A stretch of 64,000 nucleotides of DNA from Xiphydria camelus. Taxonomy: Eukaryota > Arthropoda > Insecta > Hymenoptera > Xiphydriidae. The DNA is taken from positions 23,050,684 to 23,114,683 of the forward strand of contig OY783198.1 in assembly GCA_963678675.1 (NCBI GenBank), read 5' to 3'. The notes beneath the pieces are model-generated. The model was not told the DNA's origin, did not search any database, and was given only the letters and a program-made list of their open reading frames with translations. Position 1 is the first letter of the stretch; each line of letters opens with the position of its first letter. The position numbers and the translations under genes were made by a program. Below are positions 13,493 through 25,785 of the stretch, piece after piece.

Positions 13493-13988
13493 CCGTACAC
13501 GGAGAAAAAGGATTAGTAATTTTTACGGTAAACTCCAGTAACAGGGCTCCTCGGAAGGCGAAAAGACAGCGTACTCTTTACAGTTCGTAACAGTATAAAC
13601 ATTAGTTTCTACGGTAAAATTTACCAATCTCCCGTTAACCCCTTCCTGCATCTTGTGCCATACATGGTACAAACGCCTTTTCACTCATTATCTTGTGTAA
13701 ATAATCTTTAAACGTGAAAAATGGAACGTTTTTCTTTGCTTCAATAAGGATAGAAACTATTTTTATAAGTTGTTATTTAGAAAATTGTTTTATGTCATAT
13801 ATTTCTTGTACAAGAAATAGAAAAATCATGCAGTAAGGGGTTAATGTGTTGGGTGCGCAACAAATCTTACTGTATAAACTGATGTTTATGCTGTAACGAA
13901 CTTTAAAGAGTACGTTGTTTCACCTCCCAAGGAACTCTGTTACTGGGATTTACTGTAAAATCAACCTATCCTTTTTCTCCGTGTACGG
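13493..13988. mobile_element. Foldback element with 21-bp perfect termini, interrupted by another element
   Basis: The left terminus CCGTACACGGAGAAAAAGGAT (13493-13513) is perfectly inverted at 13968-13988. Imperfect symmetry continues inward for about 140 bp per arm, including CCAGTAACAG and GTACTCTTTA blocks. The true ends may be TA dinucleotides flanking CACGGAGAAAAAG, which would suit a Tc1/mariner-type MITE. The loop is occupied by the TTAA element at 13635-13844. Confidence 0.85.
13635..13844. mobile_element. TTAA-flanked MITE nested in a foldback element (piggyBac-like)
   Basis: TTAA at both ends encloses termini CCCCTTCCTGCAT and its inverse with one mismatch. TTAA duplication is the hallmark of piggyBac-superfamily insertion. 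About 200 bp, AT-rich and non-coding. Removing it restores the centre of the surrounding foldback, so it inserted later. Confidence 0.78.
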
Positions 13989-14224
13989 TCTCACCCCAGA
14001 TTCACGGATGGCTCCCAGGTTCGTTTTATCGAGCGGAGAGAACCGCGCGGGATGATGCGAATCACCCGGGAGCGTCGTGTCGCGTCTCGAGTTGGAATCG
14101 AGCCACGAACGACGCGACGGCGGGGCTAGAGGGGGCGGGAGAGATACGGAAAGGGATTCGTGCACGGAAAACGAAGCTGCGGGTTCTCCAAACGGGCGAA
14201 AATGCATATCCGCGAGTCGAAATT

Positions 14225-14460
14225 TTAACCCATTCGCTGCCGAATTATTTTTTCAAGGTTTCTGGTTATTTTTGGATTTATTTTATATACTGGACTCTTC
14301 TCTCTTGGAAAAATACTAAAAAAAATTAATATTTGTTTTGGAAATGACACTTTACAATGAAGGTATTTATTTGGAAATGATATGCCAGTAGAGTTATCTA
14401 GCGAACAATAGCAAAACTAATGTGTGTTCCAAAATTGGAACATGGCTGTGAATGGGTTAA
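14225..14460. mobile_element. TTAA-flanked MITE (piggyBac-like)
   Basis: TTAA at 14225-14228 and 14457-14460 encloses termini CCCATTCGCTGCC and its inverse (11 of 13 matches). The interior is AT-rich. The right TTAA is also the left TTAA of the next element. Confidence 0.72.
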
Positions 14461-14612
14461 TACCAGTTTGAGCCTAAATTTAGCGATAGCGGACAAATCG
14501 GCCACTAGTAGGTCTAAACTAATGTTAAATTTGAAGGTTTTAACCATTAATTTAGACCTACGAGTAGTCGATTTTTTTACTTTCGCCAAATTTAGGCTCA
14601 AACTGGTATTAA
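14457..14612. mobile_element. TTAA-flanked foldback element abutting the previous one
   Basis: TTAA then TACCAGTTTGAGCCTAAATTT at the left end, with the exact inverse before TTAA at the right end. Arms extend imperfectly to about 70 bp, including GTAGGTCTAAA blocks. The element shares TTAA 14457-14460 with its left neighbour. Confidence 0.82.
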
Positions 14613-17148
14613 AATTTCGATTCGGGTACTCGCGCGATACGTGTACGCGAATACGGTATACGACTGGAGAAAAATGTTCATATTTCTAAAAATTCAATTT
14701 GTAATCTCTATACACATTCAATATCACATGAAACAGATAAGGTCCGAAAAGATAATTAGGTATTCGCTGAGTCATAAGTGTGTTTCTCTCTGCTGAATTG
14801 TGACGTCATCAAAGAGCCGTAAGAGATGCACTTAGATGTCAAGCAACGAGTGCGAGAGAGATAAACTCACAGCGCGATGACGTATTTCGCACTTCTAAAT
14901 ATCGTTTTGCGACTTTAAAGGAGGTCGAAAATGAAAAATGAAAAAATGCGGAGCAGATAATTTTGTTCAACTTTGTCGAATCATCGATACAAAAAAATCA
15001 GTCGACTATCCTGTTGGTCGAGAGAAACGTGGATCGACTTGAATTGCCGCTGCAACGCGAACGCGATCGGAGGGTAGGATGAGTCTCGGGGATGCCGGGG
15101 GGCCCCAATTGGATCGCGCGCGTGTCCACCCTTGCGAAACCTGCCACGATCGACGTCGGCGCGACGGCTGCACCGCGTGGCGAGGAAAGATAAAACTCGG
15201 AGCGCGCGTGCCTCATGAAAAGAGACGAATCGGCATAACAAAGGCGAACGCCGCGCGGGGCGGTGTATATATATAATCTACTCGAAAAATAATAATTTCG
15301 ATCTTTCAGGCGCACCGCTCCCCGTCGAGGGGTCGTCGATCTCGCGCGGTCGTGGACGGGGTTCGGCTAATTTCGTGTCGCTTACGGATAAAGCGGCGGC
15401 GTACTCGCGGCGAGAGAGGAAACGCACCGCGCCCCTCCCTGTACCCGACTTCGCGCTGCTCGCGCGATACGTGTGTTACGCAAACAGCGGCCCGCGAGTT
15501 CAGCAGACGCGAGGCGCGTCACTGTGCGCCGCCGGGGAAACGGAGACTCCGCGTCGCCGCTGCCGATGCGTTGCGCGCGTAACGAGCGACGAGCGCGTAA
15601 TCAACGCGGCAACACGAGGCATCTTTTGGTTTCCCTCGCGTCGCTCCTCTTCTTTCTGCGCGCCTCCCTCGGCCCTCCCAACCCCTCATCGCGCGAACGT
15701 TAAAATATGTAAACGCCCGGGGATTATTCCGATCCGCCCCTGCGAGACTCGACGCGAAACGGAGGCGAATCCTTGTGAACCGGAACGACGTCCCGGCGGG
15801 AATTCGAAGAACTCGGATATCGCTCGCGTTGGCTCGGTCGCCTCCGCGAATTAAATTTCCACCGGATCTCTGGATATCTCGGAGAGGTATCGACGCGCTT
15901 CCTCCGTCGCGCTTTCGCCCGCCGCGGAGGAGAAAAGGGGATAGGCGCGCGCGCGTGCGAGGGCACTCTACGAGGGCGATGACGTCATCGCGGGGTGCCG
16001 TTAATCGAATGACCGGTGATCGCGGCCACGCACGAAAAACACGCGGGAATGGACGTGGCAGAGCGTATGCGTGTACGCGCTGCTGCAGCGCCGCGCGTAC
16101 GCAGGGGGCAAACGAAAGGGGTCGGGATGCGGATCGTCGTCCGCCAATCAGGGACGTTTCATCTTCCCCTATCGCGTTCGCCGATCGCTCGGCTTATACG
16201 TACAGAAATCCGAATGGACGCGGTCCGCGCACTGAGACAACGTTTATTCGACTCGTCGTGTACCGGCGATATTCGAGCATTTTCGAGGTCCAGCGAATTC
16301 GAAGTGCATCCCGAACTCGTCGCCGTCGGACGAACGAAATTATCGCCGCGTCGCGTTCTGTACGCGCGGTAGACGTCAAGGGCTGCCCGCGATTGAGGAG
16401 TGAACGACCCGAAGCGGATCAAAGAGATTCATCGCGCCGCCGATGCGTTGTTTTTCTTTTTCGCACAGGTAGATACGTACAGACGCGACGTCGCGTTCGC
16501 AATTTCCCACCTATCGCGAGGAACGCGAATCCACAACGCTGGAACTCGAGCGCGCGAGACGCACGTGCGAATGATCGAATCCCGCGGACGAAGGGAGAGG
16601 CGTATCCCGCACCCTTCTGGCCCGTCGCGACGAACGAGAGAACACCGCGGATCATCACAAAGGGGCACGCGTCTCCCCGCGTGACGCGTGAGTCATACAG
16701 CGCGCGAGGCCCCCCTTAAATCCGCAGCCCCGAACTAGCCGCTACGCTACTGATGGCCGCCCAGCATCCCCTCGCGGGGTTCCTCGTACCCCGCGCCCCC
16801 CATCGTAATCCGCCCCCCGATCTATCGTAGGCTCCGTGGACTGAGCTCGAGCGAGACGAAAAACGGGACCGCGCCGCGCCGCGCCGTTCGCTCGAGTCGT
16901 ATAACGCCGCACCGAACCGAGTACAAAGAGCGGAGCGAAGGTGATGGACGCGTCACGCTGGATCGCGGGCGGAGAATCGTACGCCCGTACGTTCGCGTCG
17001 TCGAGATCGAAAAGGGGGCTGGAATAATCCTCGCGCGCTTCCCTCGGTATACTCGCAGCCGGCGTGGAGATCGCGTGTGTATTTCTTTGAGACGTTTCTT
17101 CGTGAAATTGTAAATAATAAGCCTTTAGACCTACCGTTGCTCTTACCG

Positions 17149-17192
17149 CTCTCTCTCTCTCTCTCTCTGTCTCTCTCTTCCCCTCTCTCTCT
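17149..17192. repeat. (CT)n microsatellite, interrupted
   Basis: CT units broken by GT and TCCC interruptions, within a pyrimidine-rich stretch. Confidence 0.9.
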
Positions 17193-19583
17193 CCTTCCTT
17201 CTCGCTCTCGCACGGTAGCGGGGAACGATATCGATCGGGAGAGCGCGGCAGCCCCGTCGGGGCTCTACGATTAATGTACCCCGCAGCATCTGTTCCCGCA
17301 TCCTATACGCCAGGTTCGACTGGATGTTCCGCGGAGCCTCGGTGTGCGTACGTGCGTTTACGGAGGTATAATAGAGAGTGACCCTCGTGTGCGGGGAGCG
17401 AAGGGCGACCGAGAAGCCCTTGCCTCGGCTACACTGTAGGTACCGTAGCGCCGAGCAAGCCGGGCGCCTTCGACGTGTCGCGCGAAGCCGGCTCGAGGGA
17501 AGGGGGAGGCGCGATACCGACGGATGACGACGGGGAACCGATATTACATTGTGGCCCGACCAATCTGTCCGCGCGAATCGATGAGACGGTCACGCCGCGG
17601 GAGATCCCCTTCGTTGGCTCGCGATCCGCACGAACGCGGGGACGAAATTTCTCGCGGAAAATTGTCATTTGACTCCGTCTCCCGAACCCTCGATTCGCGG
17701 GAAGCTAAAACTGATCGACGCACCGCTCTTTCGAATAGCGGGCAGAGCGAACCTGCGGTAAGATTGAGAACGAGAGAGATCGCACCGGAACAAATGGATC
17801 TCTCTCGCGAGCATACGGAGGGCACACGCGTACATACGTCAGCGTGTACGCGGAGCGCGGTTTTTGTCCGCGTGTCGCGTGACAATCGTCTCTGGAAGAG
17901 AAAAAAAAATGCGGCGCGTGCAACGAAGTAAGCGAGCCACGTCGGATGGCCGCAGGCACGCGATTCCAAGGGAGGGAGAGACCAGTTCGCAAGGTGCGAA
18001 AGACCAGGTGTCGGATTCCGCGTGTATACCTCCGCTCGGGCTTCGGTTCACCCTTCACCGCTTCTTTTCCGCTTTGCCACTCCTGCCTCGATTCGACGCG
18101 ATCGTCACCGCTGCACGTAATTCGCGAACTCTGAGAATTTTTGAAAATTCTCTTTCGTGATCGCGCGCACGCGCATCGCTTCGTCGAGATTTCGGTCGAA
18201 CTCCAGGGAGAGAGTTTGCGGGGGTCATCGGTACTCGGGTATGCGCGTAGCGAGGGTAGGGGATAGCGGCGGGGGCTCAAACCGAATATCCTCCGCGTAG
18301 GTATAGAATATTCGATCGAGTCTTCGCTTTTCCGTCAACGGAAAAGAACAGGAGTGTGGAGGGTCCCTTCTCGCTTCGGAAGCCGCGGAATAGAGACCGA
18401 GGCAAATCTAATTTTGGGTGCGCGATACTTGATTTTGGTTTCGAGGCGATTTCATTGGGAAGAGCTCGCCGGTGACTCGTGAAATTCGAAGAGACTTTCG
18501 CCCGGTTCCGACACTCGATATACGTATGAATATACGCCTCACCGCGGCTTTTCGCGGCACATCGAGAAACTGTGTGATAGCGATATATTATCGACGCGGG
18601 AGCACGACCGTCTCGAAGGAAACATTGGGCCTTCGAAATGGAACCAGAAAAGTACACTCTCTCGTTTGTTCTCCGGAGTTTCCTCCCGGTATAGGTACGC
18701 ACTTGAAGCGCGCCAAATTACTCTCGCTCGATTTGCCCGTTTCGCTCGCGGCGTTGTTTCTTCTTCGAAAGAGGAGGGGGAGACTCCGCGAAGAAATCAC
18801 GCGAATGCGCTGCAACGGGACGAGCGACACAATCCGGGCAGTTTTGTTTTCCTTTATCGTACCCTCGCCTTGTTCGGAGAGGAGAGAAAGACCGAGAAGT
18901 CCCGCGGGGTCAGCTGAGCGCTCTCCCCCGTCGTTCTCCCGCTCGAATTACACCGTTTTCGTATAATTCGGATACGAGATGAGGAGCGAGGACAGAGGAA
19001 AGAGGGAGACGGTAGCGACAGCTTTTTTCGCCGGGACCTCTCCGCGCGCGCGAGCTGCTACATCGCGTCGGCTTCGAAATAGAATTCCGGCTCTCTGGAC
19101 TGTACGAGGGAGGGAAGGAGGGAGGAAGAGGGATGGAGAGAGGGAGGAAGAGAGCCCGCACACGCCCGAGGCGTTTCTACTACCCTTGTCGAACGGTGTA
19201 TTAATTATCTTTACCGGCGCCAAATCGAAGGCCAATTACCGAGGATATCGGGCGCGCTGGAGGCCTCTGCCGTGCCAACACGCTCGAGATCGTTTTCGGT
19301 AGGTGGAGTGGGCGGGGGCCGACGGGCAAAAATCGGCGAGACGAAGCGAGTAGTCGAGTCTGGAAGGCACCGGCGCGCGGTAGAAATTTTTGCGGGAAAC
19401 TGTACGGGGTCCATCGAACGAACGGCCTATATCGATTAGTTCCGTCCAAAGGGCACGGGGCTCTAGGCAGGGCACTTTCCAGAGAGAGAGGGTGGTTTTT
19501 TCTCTCGTTCGGGAGAGGAGCGAGGGCGAGCGGGCTTCGTCGCCATTGACGGCGGAGGGGCGGAAGGGGGAGATCGACGAAGG

Positions 19584-19586
<3 letters not shown>

Positions 19587-19625
<39 letters not shown>
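19587..19625. repeat. (GA)n microsatellite
   Basis: About 19 uninterrupted GA units. Confidence 0.95.
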
Positions 19626-19629
<4 letters not shown>

Positions 19630-20910
19630 GAAGGGAAAGAGATGGATCGCGTTCCGGGATCGGTGGATCGTTCTACCGTGACGTCATTTTCTATGCTCCC
19701 CGGACGCGAACTCGGCCGGACCGGGATAACCAGTACCTACAGCAGCGGTACACCGGTTTATCCTGTAGTACAGTAGGCACACCACGCGTGCGCTTATACA
19801 TCCCACATCGCGTGAATATATCCGTGGATTGTACGCGGCGTCATACGCGACTCGCGTTACAGTACGCCGAGTTCGTTCGTACGCGTCGAGCTTGAAGATA
19901 TTCAGAGCGCATACGTACAAACTTACGTGTCTCGGACAAGTACGGAACAAATTAGATCGTATGGTTCCTTCGTCGCGTTTCTGGCGGACTGCGAGTATTC
20001 AACGAGGCCGAGACACGATCGTTTCCGTCGCTCGTGTCCCGGCGATCGCTGAGATGCGATTGGAGAAATACCGCCGAGCCGAGGAGCATCGCGAAGACTG
20101 GCGCGGTGCACCTCAGCGCGGACCCAAGAAATGTCCACGTTCCGTCGTGCCGAGCGAAGCGTGGAGCGATCGGAATAGAAGGAGCGTTCGTGCGCTCGAA
20201 TTCTCGAAAGGTCGACGCAAAACGGCGGAGACGCGAAGCGATGCGTCGGGGCGAGGGAAGACGATAATTCGAGAACGGTTGGATTGGTCGAATTTCCGTT
20301 GAGACTCGAACGATATTCGTGTTTCGTCGCGAGTGAATTCGAAACTGCGGGCGAAACCGAAAGGAGGAATTATCCAGGCGCGCACGGCCGCTACCTTCCG
20401 CCCTCGAGGCGGAATTACGGAATCCCTCCTGCCGCCGCGTCGTGCGAAATAAAATAAAGTAGAGCGAGAAACGAAACTCGCGAGGGGAGAACGACGACGG
20501 GCGACCGCGGCAGGTGCGGCACGGCAGGCTCCGCGCGTCGTAGGTTCCAAACTCGAAATCGCGCGGGCATTCGCCCGACGATCTTCCCTTTCGGAGGATC
20601 CTCACGCCGCCGTACAACTTGGCAACGCAACGGACGGGTTACGCGTACTCGCGCTGCTTATTAAATTCCTGGAAGACGAACCGGAGCTCGAGGATGAAAG
20701 GTGGAGCGGTTGCGGGAGCGAGGAGAGCTCGCGGGCGTGGCTTTCGTGTTTCTAGGTAGATACGAGTATACGTAATATAGCGCGAGCACAACGGCGTTCT
20801 ACCTACGCGCGAAGTGGCACGGGCGCGATGGAAACTGCAGCGGGCCCTCCGATTCTTCGCTTTCCCTTTCCACCGTCGCCCGCCCGACCGCCGGGGGTAG
20901 CGGAAAGGGA

Positions 20911-21016
<106 letters not shown>

Positions 21017-21273
21017 ATCCGCGCGTGGGTGGAACTTCCTACGGCGGATACAACTTCGATATCCGTTGCGACGTTGCAACGAGGACGGTGAAAAATGACT
21101 TGACCCACCGCGCGCCAGCTTTTAGCCAGGTATATACATGTATGTATGTACCTGTATACGTATGTGTAGACGTGGCGAGGTACGGTTGCCGGCTAAAATC
21201 GCGAGAGGAGAAATGTCTCGCGAAGACGATTCGATCGGAAGCTGCATGGAAAACAAAAATTTTTGGTAGTTTT

Positions 21274-21384
21274 CGGGACAAGACCAATTTCTTGTTACGA
21301 TAACTACCATTTTAGTAAAATTGATATATGCTGTAATTTTTACTAAAATTGTAGTTATCGTAACAATAAATCGGTCTTGTCCCG
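21274..21384. mobile_element. Compact foldback element
   Basis: Arms of about 50 bp begin CGGGACAAGACC and end GGTCTTGTCCCG, with inner blocks ACGATAACTAC and TTTTAGTAAAATT inverted. The loop is only about 12 bp. It is AT-rich in CpG-rich DNA and would form a very stable hairpin. Confidence 0.85.
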
Positions 21385-24300
21385 CATTACACCATAAGCT
21401 TTGTACATGTTACAATTAATTTTTTTCCGTGTGTAACGGCGGATAACGGTCCGCTAAGTATAGCTCAAATCTTACATTGTAGATTCCGCCGAGTCGCGCG
21501 CGGTTGGAAAGCGCCGCGTCGGCCCCTTACCGCGGAGCTCGGCAAGTAATTTTTGCCGATTTCAGCGCGAGGGACGCGCGTGCGTATAATACTCGCATGT
21601 GCTCGCTCGCCCCCTTCCGATTCCTCGCACGCGAGCGCTCGGACCGCGCGACTGTTTCGCGCGAGCGGGGATACTTTTACGCGAACGCGTGCCAATTCCA
21701 ACGAACGCGAGGCGATTCGTGCGGTAAAACCGTGTTGCGTTTCTCCTCCGCTATCGAGTAGGGCCGGTGGTCGTTTCGCGCCCGAAAATGATTTAACCCG
21801 GTGACAATATTGAGAGAAAAAATAGCCGCGAGTCAAGGGCGAGAGGAGGGCGCGCAGAGGGGTTCGCGGCTAGAGAATTAGTCGATGGGAAAAAAAAAAG
21901 AGTCCTCGGAAGAGCGCAGGCGGCCGGGGCGAGGCCTAGGAAAAAATCGAGCGTGGAACGCGTATGGAAGCTAGTTGGAGGGGAGAATGGAGGACGCGAG
22001 AGAGGGGGAAAAAGGGAGGAAAAAATCTACAATGAAGAACGAAGGGCCGTCGTCCCTGTACTAGCCGACCTGAAAACGTCAATTTCGAGTTTTCGCTATA
22101 CAGGGACATCGCGCGCCTCACCGAAGCCTCGCCGATATTTTTCCTTATCGTTGGTGAAAACGAAAAGTCGAGTTTCTCCGTTTCATCAAATTTCTCGGTT
22201 CCGAAACGTGACTCGTCTTTTCCGATCCACGGGCGTGTGCGTGGCTTTCGATAAGTAGCTTTCGAAATTTGGCAAAATCTCGAGGGGTCTTTCCGTTCTC
22301 GTACACCCGTCGACGAACGGAGAGCCCCGGTCGACCGGGGTACGCAAAGAGAGAATCCCTCGTTATACTCTCCCACGAAGGTACACCCGGAAAGGGTTCT
22401 CCCACAAAGATCACCCCCGTTGATATCTCCGGGGCGGTAGACAGAGGGAGCGGGCCGAAGAGAGTGGTTTGAAAAAATTTGAGCAGCTGCGACTCACCGA
22501 GCGTTGATCGCGCGCTCGAGGTTCGATCGGAAGAGTCGAAACTCTCGGAGGACACCACTCTCCGCGCTCGGTTCTACGCGGAGCGAGCTATTTTTTACCT
22601 TTTTCGCGAGAGAAACGGGTCGGAGGGACTCCCCTCCCTCCCACCCTTGAGATCACATCTCACGCGTTTATTAACCCAGTGTCCCTCCCGCCGTCCGTTC
22701 GCCCACAGCCGAGGAGGCGAAGGGGGGCAGGATTAAGAAAGATGCGACGAGGAGACGCGCGTGGGAATGCAGATGACTTTTGAACTCGTACGGAGTGTCG
22801 GCCAACACCGCGGTAATCGCGGATAGAAGCTCCGCCCGGCGGTGCACTCTCGCGACTTCCGGTCGTATCGGCGCCGCCTCGTCGACGACCCACGATGCCG
22901 AGGCAGCCGAGCGGAAGCGAGAGGACCGCGAGATCGGAACGAAATGTTTTCGGGGCACGTGGACGCCGAGCGGAGTTCCACTCCGAGCGCGGCGAGACTC
23001 ATGTTATTCGGACGGTTTCTCGGGGGTATTTAAAATCCAGCGCGCAGGCATCCGGAGGGGATGAGTCGGACCTAATGACGAAACCAGTTTTCTGGGCAAG
23101 GGAGCGTAAGAGAGGTAGGCGAGGTAGATGGCGCGCAGTGGTTATGGTTGCGATGTGTGGTATTAGAGAGCGGCTCTCTCTCTCTCTCAACGCGCACGCG
23201 GCTCAGCGGATGCTACTTTGTACGTCGCGCGACCTTCCGGCGTGAGAATTTAGCGGAATGACGCGTCGTGCGACAGGTTTCTCTCATTGCCGCCGCGCCG
23301 TGAGTTCGAAAAAGGCTTCGAAGCGAACGGGTCCGAGAAACTTTTGCTCGCCCTCGAAGCCGCCGCGATGACGTTGTAATGGGAATCGAAGCATTTTCCG
23401 ACGGAGGAACTCGCGCGGCAGTGATCGAGGCGCGACGGAGTGGTCGAATCGTGATCACGCATCGGTGGACGGTCGAGGCTGCAGCGGTGTCATTAATAAT
23501 AGCATTTTCGAAAGGGACTCTTAAGTGCGTTTCTCTCTTCGAAGAGATAACTCCCGTAGGACGCTGTTATCGGACGCTTCTCCGGTCGACAGGAATCCTC
23601 TGTCAACGTTCACCGGCTGCGAGGCGGACTCGCTCTGACTTTAGAGACTCCCCTCCCTCGATCCGGCTCGCGTTCGCGAGGAAACGGCCAGATCGCGGCT
23701 TCTGGTCGGCGAGATGCGCTCTCGGCTCTGCAAAGTGCGTCTAAACGGATCCATCCGTCCGAACGAACTTTTTGAACTGAAAAGACCACCGACGGTCAAC
23801 CTGACCAACGGAAGGGGGAAGCGCGCCTCGGCGGTCGTATCTTCGATGGACTCGCATCGCGAAAGACTCGACGACGATGACGACTCGACTCATCGTTCGT
23901 ACTCGAACGACGTCTCGTGTGATGAGAAGCCCGTTGCGGGATAGCGGGTAGTGGGAAAGAGAGAGGGAAAGAAAGAGAGATCGAGGGAAGGAAACGAAAC
24001 GATCGCGCAAGGAGGGACGGCGAGACGGAGAGAGCAGTAGCGGCAGCGGCGGCGGAAGAACCTTCGGAACCAGTTCTCTCCACGCGAGTATAGAGTGGCG
24101 CGCGGAGCGCTCTTCTTCGTTCTTCGCGCGCGTCAATGCATCGGCTTCCCTCTCGCTTTTTTCTCTTTCGGGTTCGAGAGAGCTTCCTGACTGGATCGGG
24201 AATCTTGCCGACGACGCGTTTCGTTTCCGTCGAGCATAATGTACCTATTTGGGCCGGAGGTCCTCGCGCACCGAAGATGTTTTCGACGAGGGGGTAGGCG

Positions 24301-24609
24301 CGTTATATCGCGCGTGTCCCGCGAGAAACCCGTTCGAGACATTCTAATTCGACGGCGACAAGAGCGGCGGGCACACCCCCCGTGTACCGCGTCGCCGCGG
24401 ACGATTCTCGGGCCTGCGAACCGATCCCTCGCGGTCCGTGGGCCGCATCGGTTCCAGAATCCTTTTTGCAATTAAAAAACCGGACGGACGGGTTCCAGGT
24501 TCGGACATTCCGCAAATTCTGGCTCGCGAAATCGAACAAATCGACCCGCGAAGGGGATAAATAAAGGGGCGGAGGCGCGGCGTTCTTCCCTCCCCCCTTC
24601 TAATTCTTT

Positions 24610-24639
24610 CTCTTCTTCTTCTTCTTCTTCTTCTTCTTC
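24610..24639. repeat. (CTT)n microsatellite
   Basis: About nine CTT units in a pyrimidine-rich stretch. Confidence 0.9.
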
Positions 24640-25512
24640 ACGCCTATCCCACAAGTTTCCCCGCTCGGCCTTCTCCGTAACTCTCTTTCGCTTTATATCT
24701 CTTCGCGCGGATAGAGAACAAAATTCGTTCCGATCGGCCGGGTCTCCGGGTCCGCGTGGATTCTCGACTCGCGACGCGATTCGCGGAAGGGAACGCGCGC
24801 GTTGCGTTTACAGAAACGCAGTTTCAGGCCGGTAACGATTATCCTCCGTCTAATCCGAATTCCAACGAAATCGTTACGCTACCTCGGGGCATCGTGCCAT
24901 TTTTTCCTCCCGTTTCTTGGAAATCGAAGCTTCCCCGAAATTGTGTCGATATCGATCGAAAGGAGTGCCTTACCCGAACGAAAAAAAAAACAAAATACAC
25001 AGCCGTGTTAGGAAAACAAACGACATATAGGTCAGCGCATCTAGGCGTATCGTGCACACACCTGAGGTCGCGCGACGATAGTGCGTACACGTATACATAC
25101 ACGGAGATGTTGCGCTTCGACGACGTTGTCGAAGAAAGAATCGAACGCCTCGGAGGATTGATTGACTCGTCGACGGGAATCTTTGTCGGAAACACGCCGG
25201 GAGGAGGGGGAGGAAGAGTGGTCGACAACGCGACGGGAATTGAGCGTTTTTACGGAGCTGGGAAGCGACCTCGCTGACCCGCTCCCGACAATTACCGAGC
25301 GTCGTTAATTGGTCATTAATGCGGCAGTCAGCGTGCGGGAAATGACACGGGAGCGGCGGAAATTAACCAAGGCTCGTTACGATGCGACACGGGTGGGAGG
25401 GTTTCGCGATTCGACCACTACGACTACCCGCACTACCCTATACTGCTCCGGCGAGGGCAACGGGCGAGTTTCTATAATAATTTTTAGACCCGTCGAAGCC
25501 CCTCTTCTCTTC

Positions 25513-25785
25513 TATATTTGTGGCTTGGTTCTAAAAGGGCCAATGTCAATTTTTCGAGATTCGGGCCAAAGTGCATAATCAAACTGTATTTCAAGAGAAT
25601 CTTTAAATATAGAAAGGGCCAATGTGTGTACTTACAATAACAACCGTGCTATAAAAGTGCGTGGGGCCAGTGTTCAAATCCAAAAAAAAACATTTTATTT
25701 TATAGTTATAAAAAGGCCAATGTGGACATAGGCAAAAATGTGCATTTTATGACTTTGGCCCTCTTAGAACCAAGCCACAGATATA
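25513..25785. mobile_element. Foldback MITE with internal repeats
   Basis: The left end TGTGGCTTGGTTCTAAAAGG is inverted at the right with few mismatches, flanked by TATA-like ends. The interior repeats a GGCCAATGT unit at about 25537, 25616 and 25713, and as GGCCAGTGT near 25665, in AT-rich sequence. No coding capacity. Confidence 0.82.

Noticed and set aside
15775..16719. 314-codon plus-strand open frame
   Set aside because: Arg/Ser-rich, no domain, no splice context, and overlapping open frames in other phases. It fits chance in stop-poor CpG-rich DNA.
22049..22107. Short foldback GTCCCTGTA...TACAGGGAC
   Set aside because: Only 9 bp of outer stem and 6 bp of inner stem with unequal spacing. 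Could be chance.
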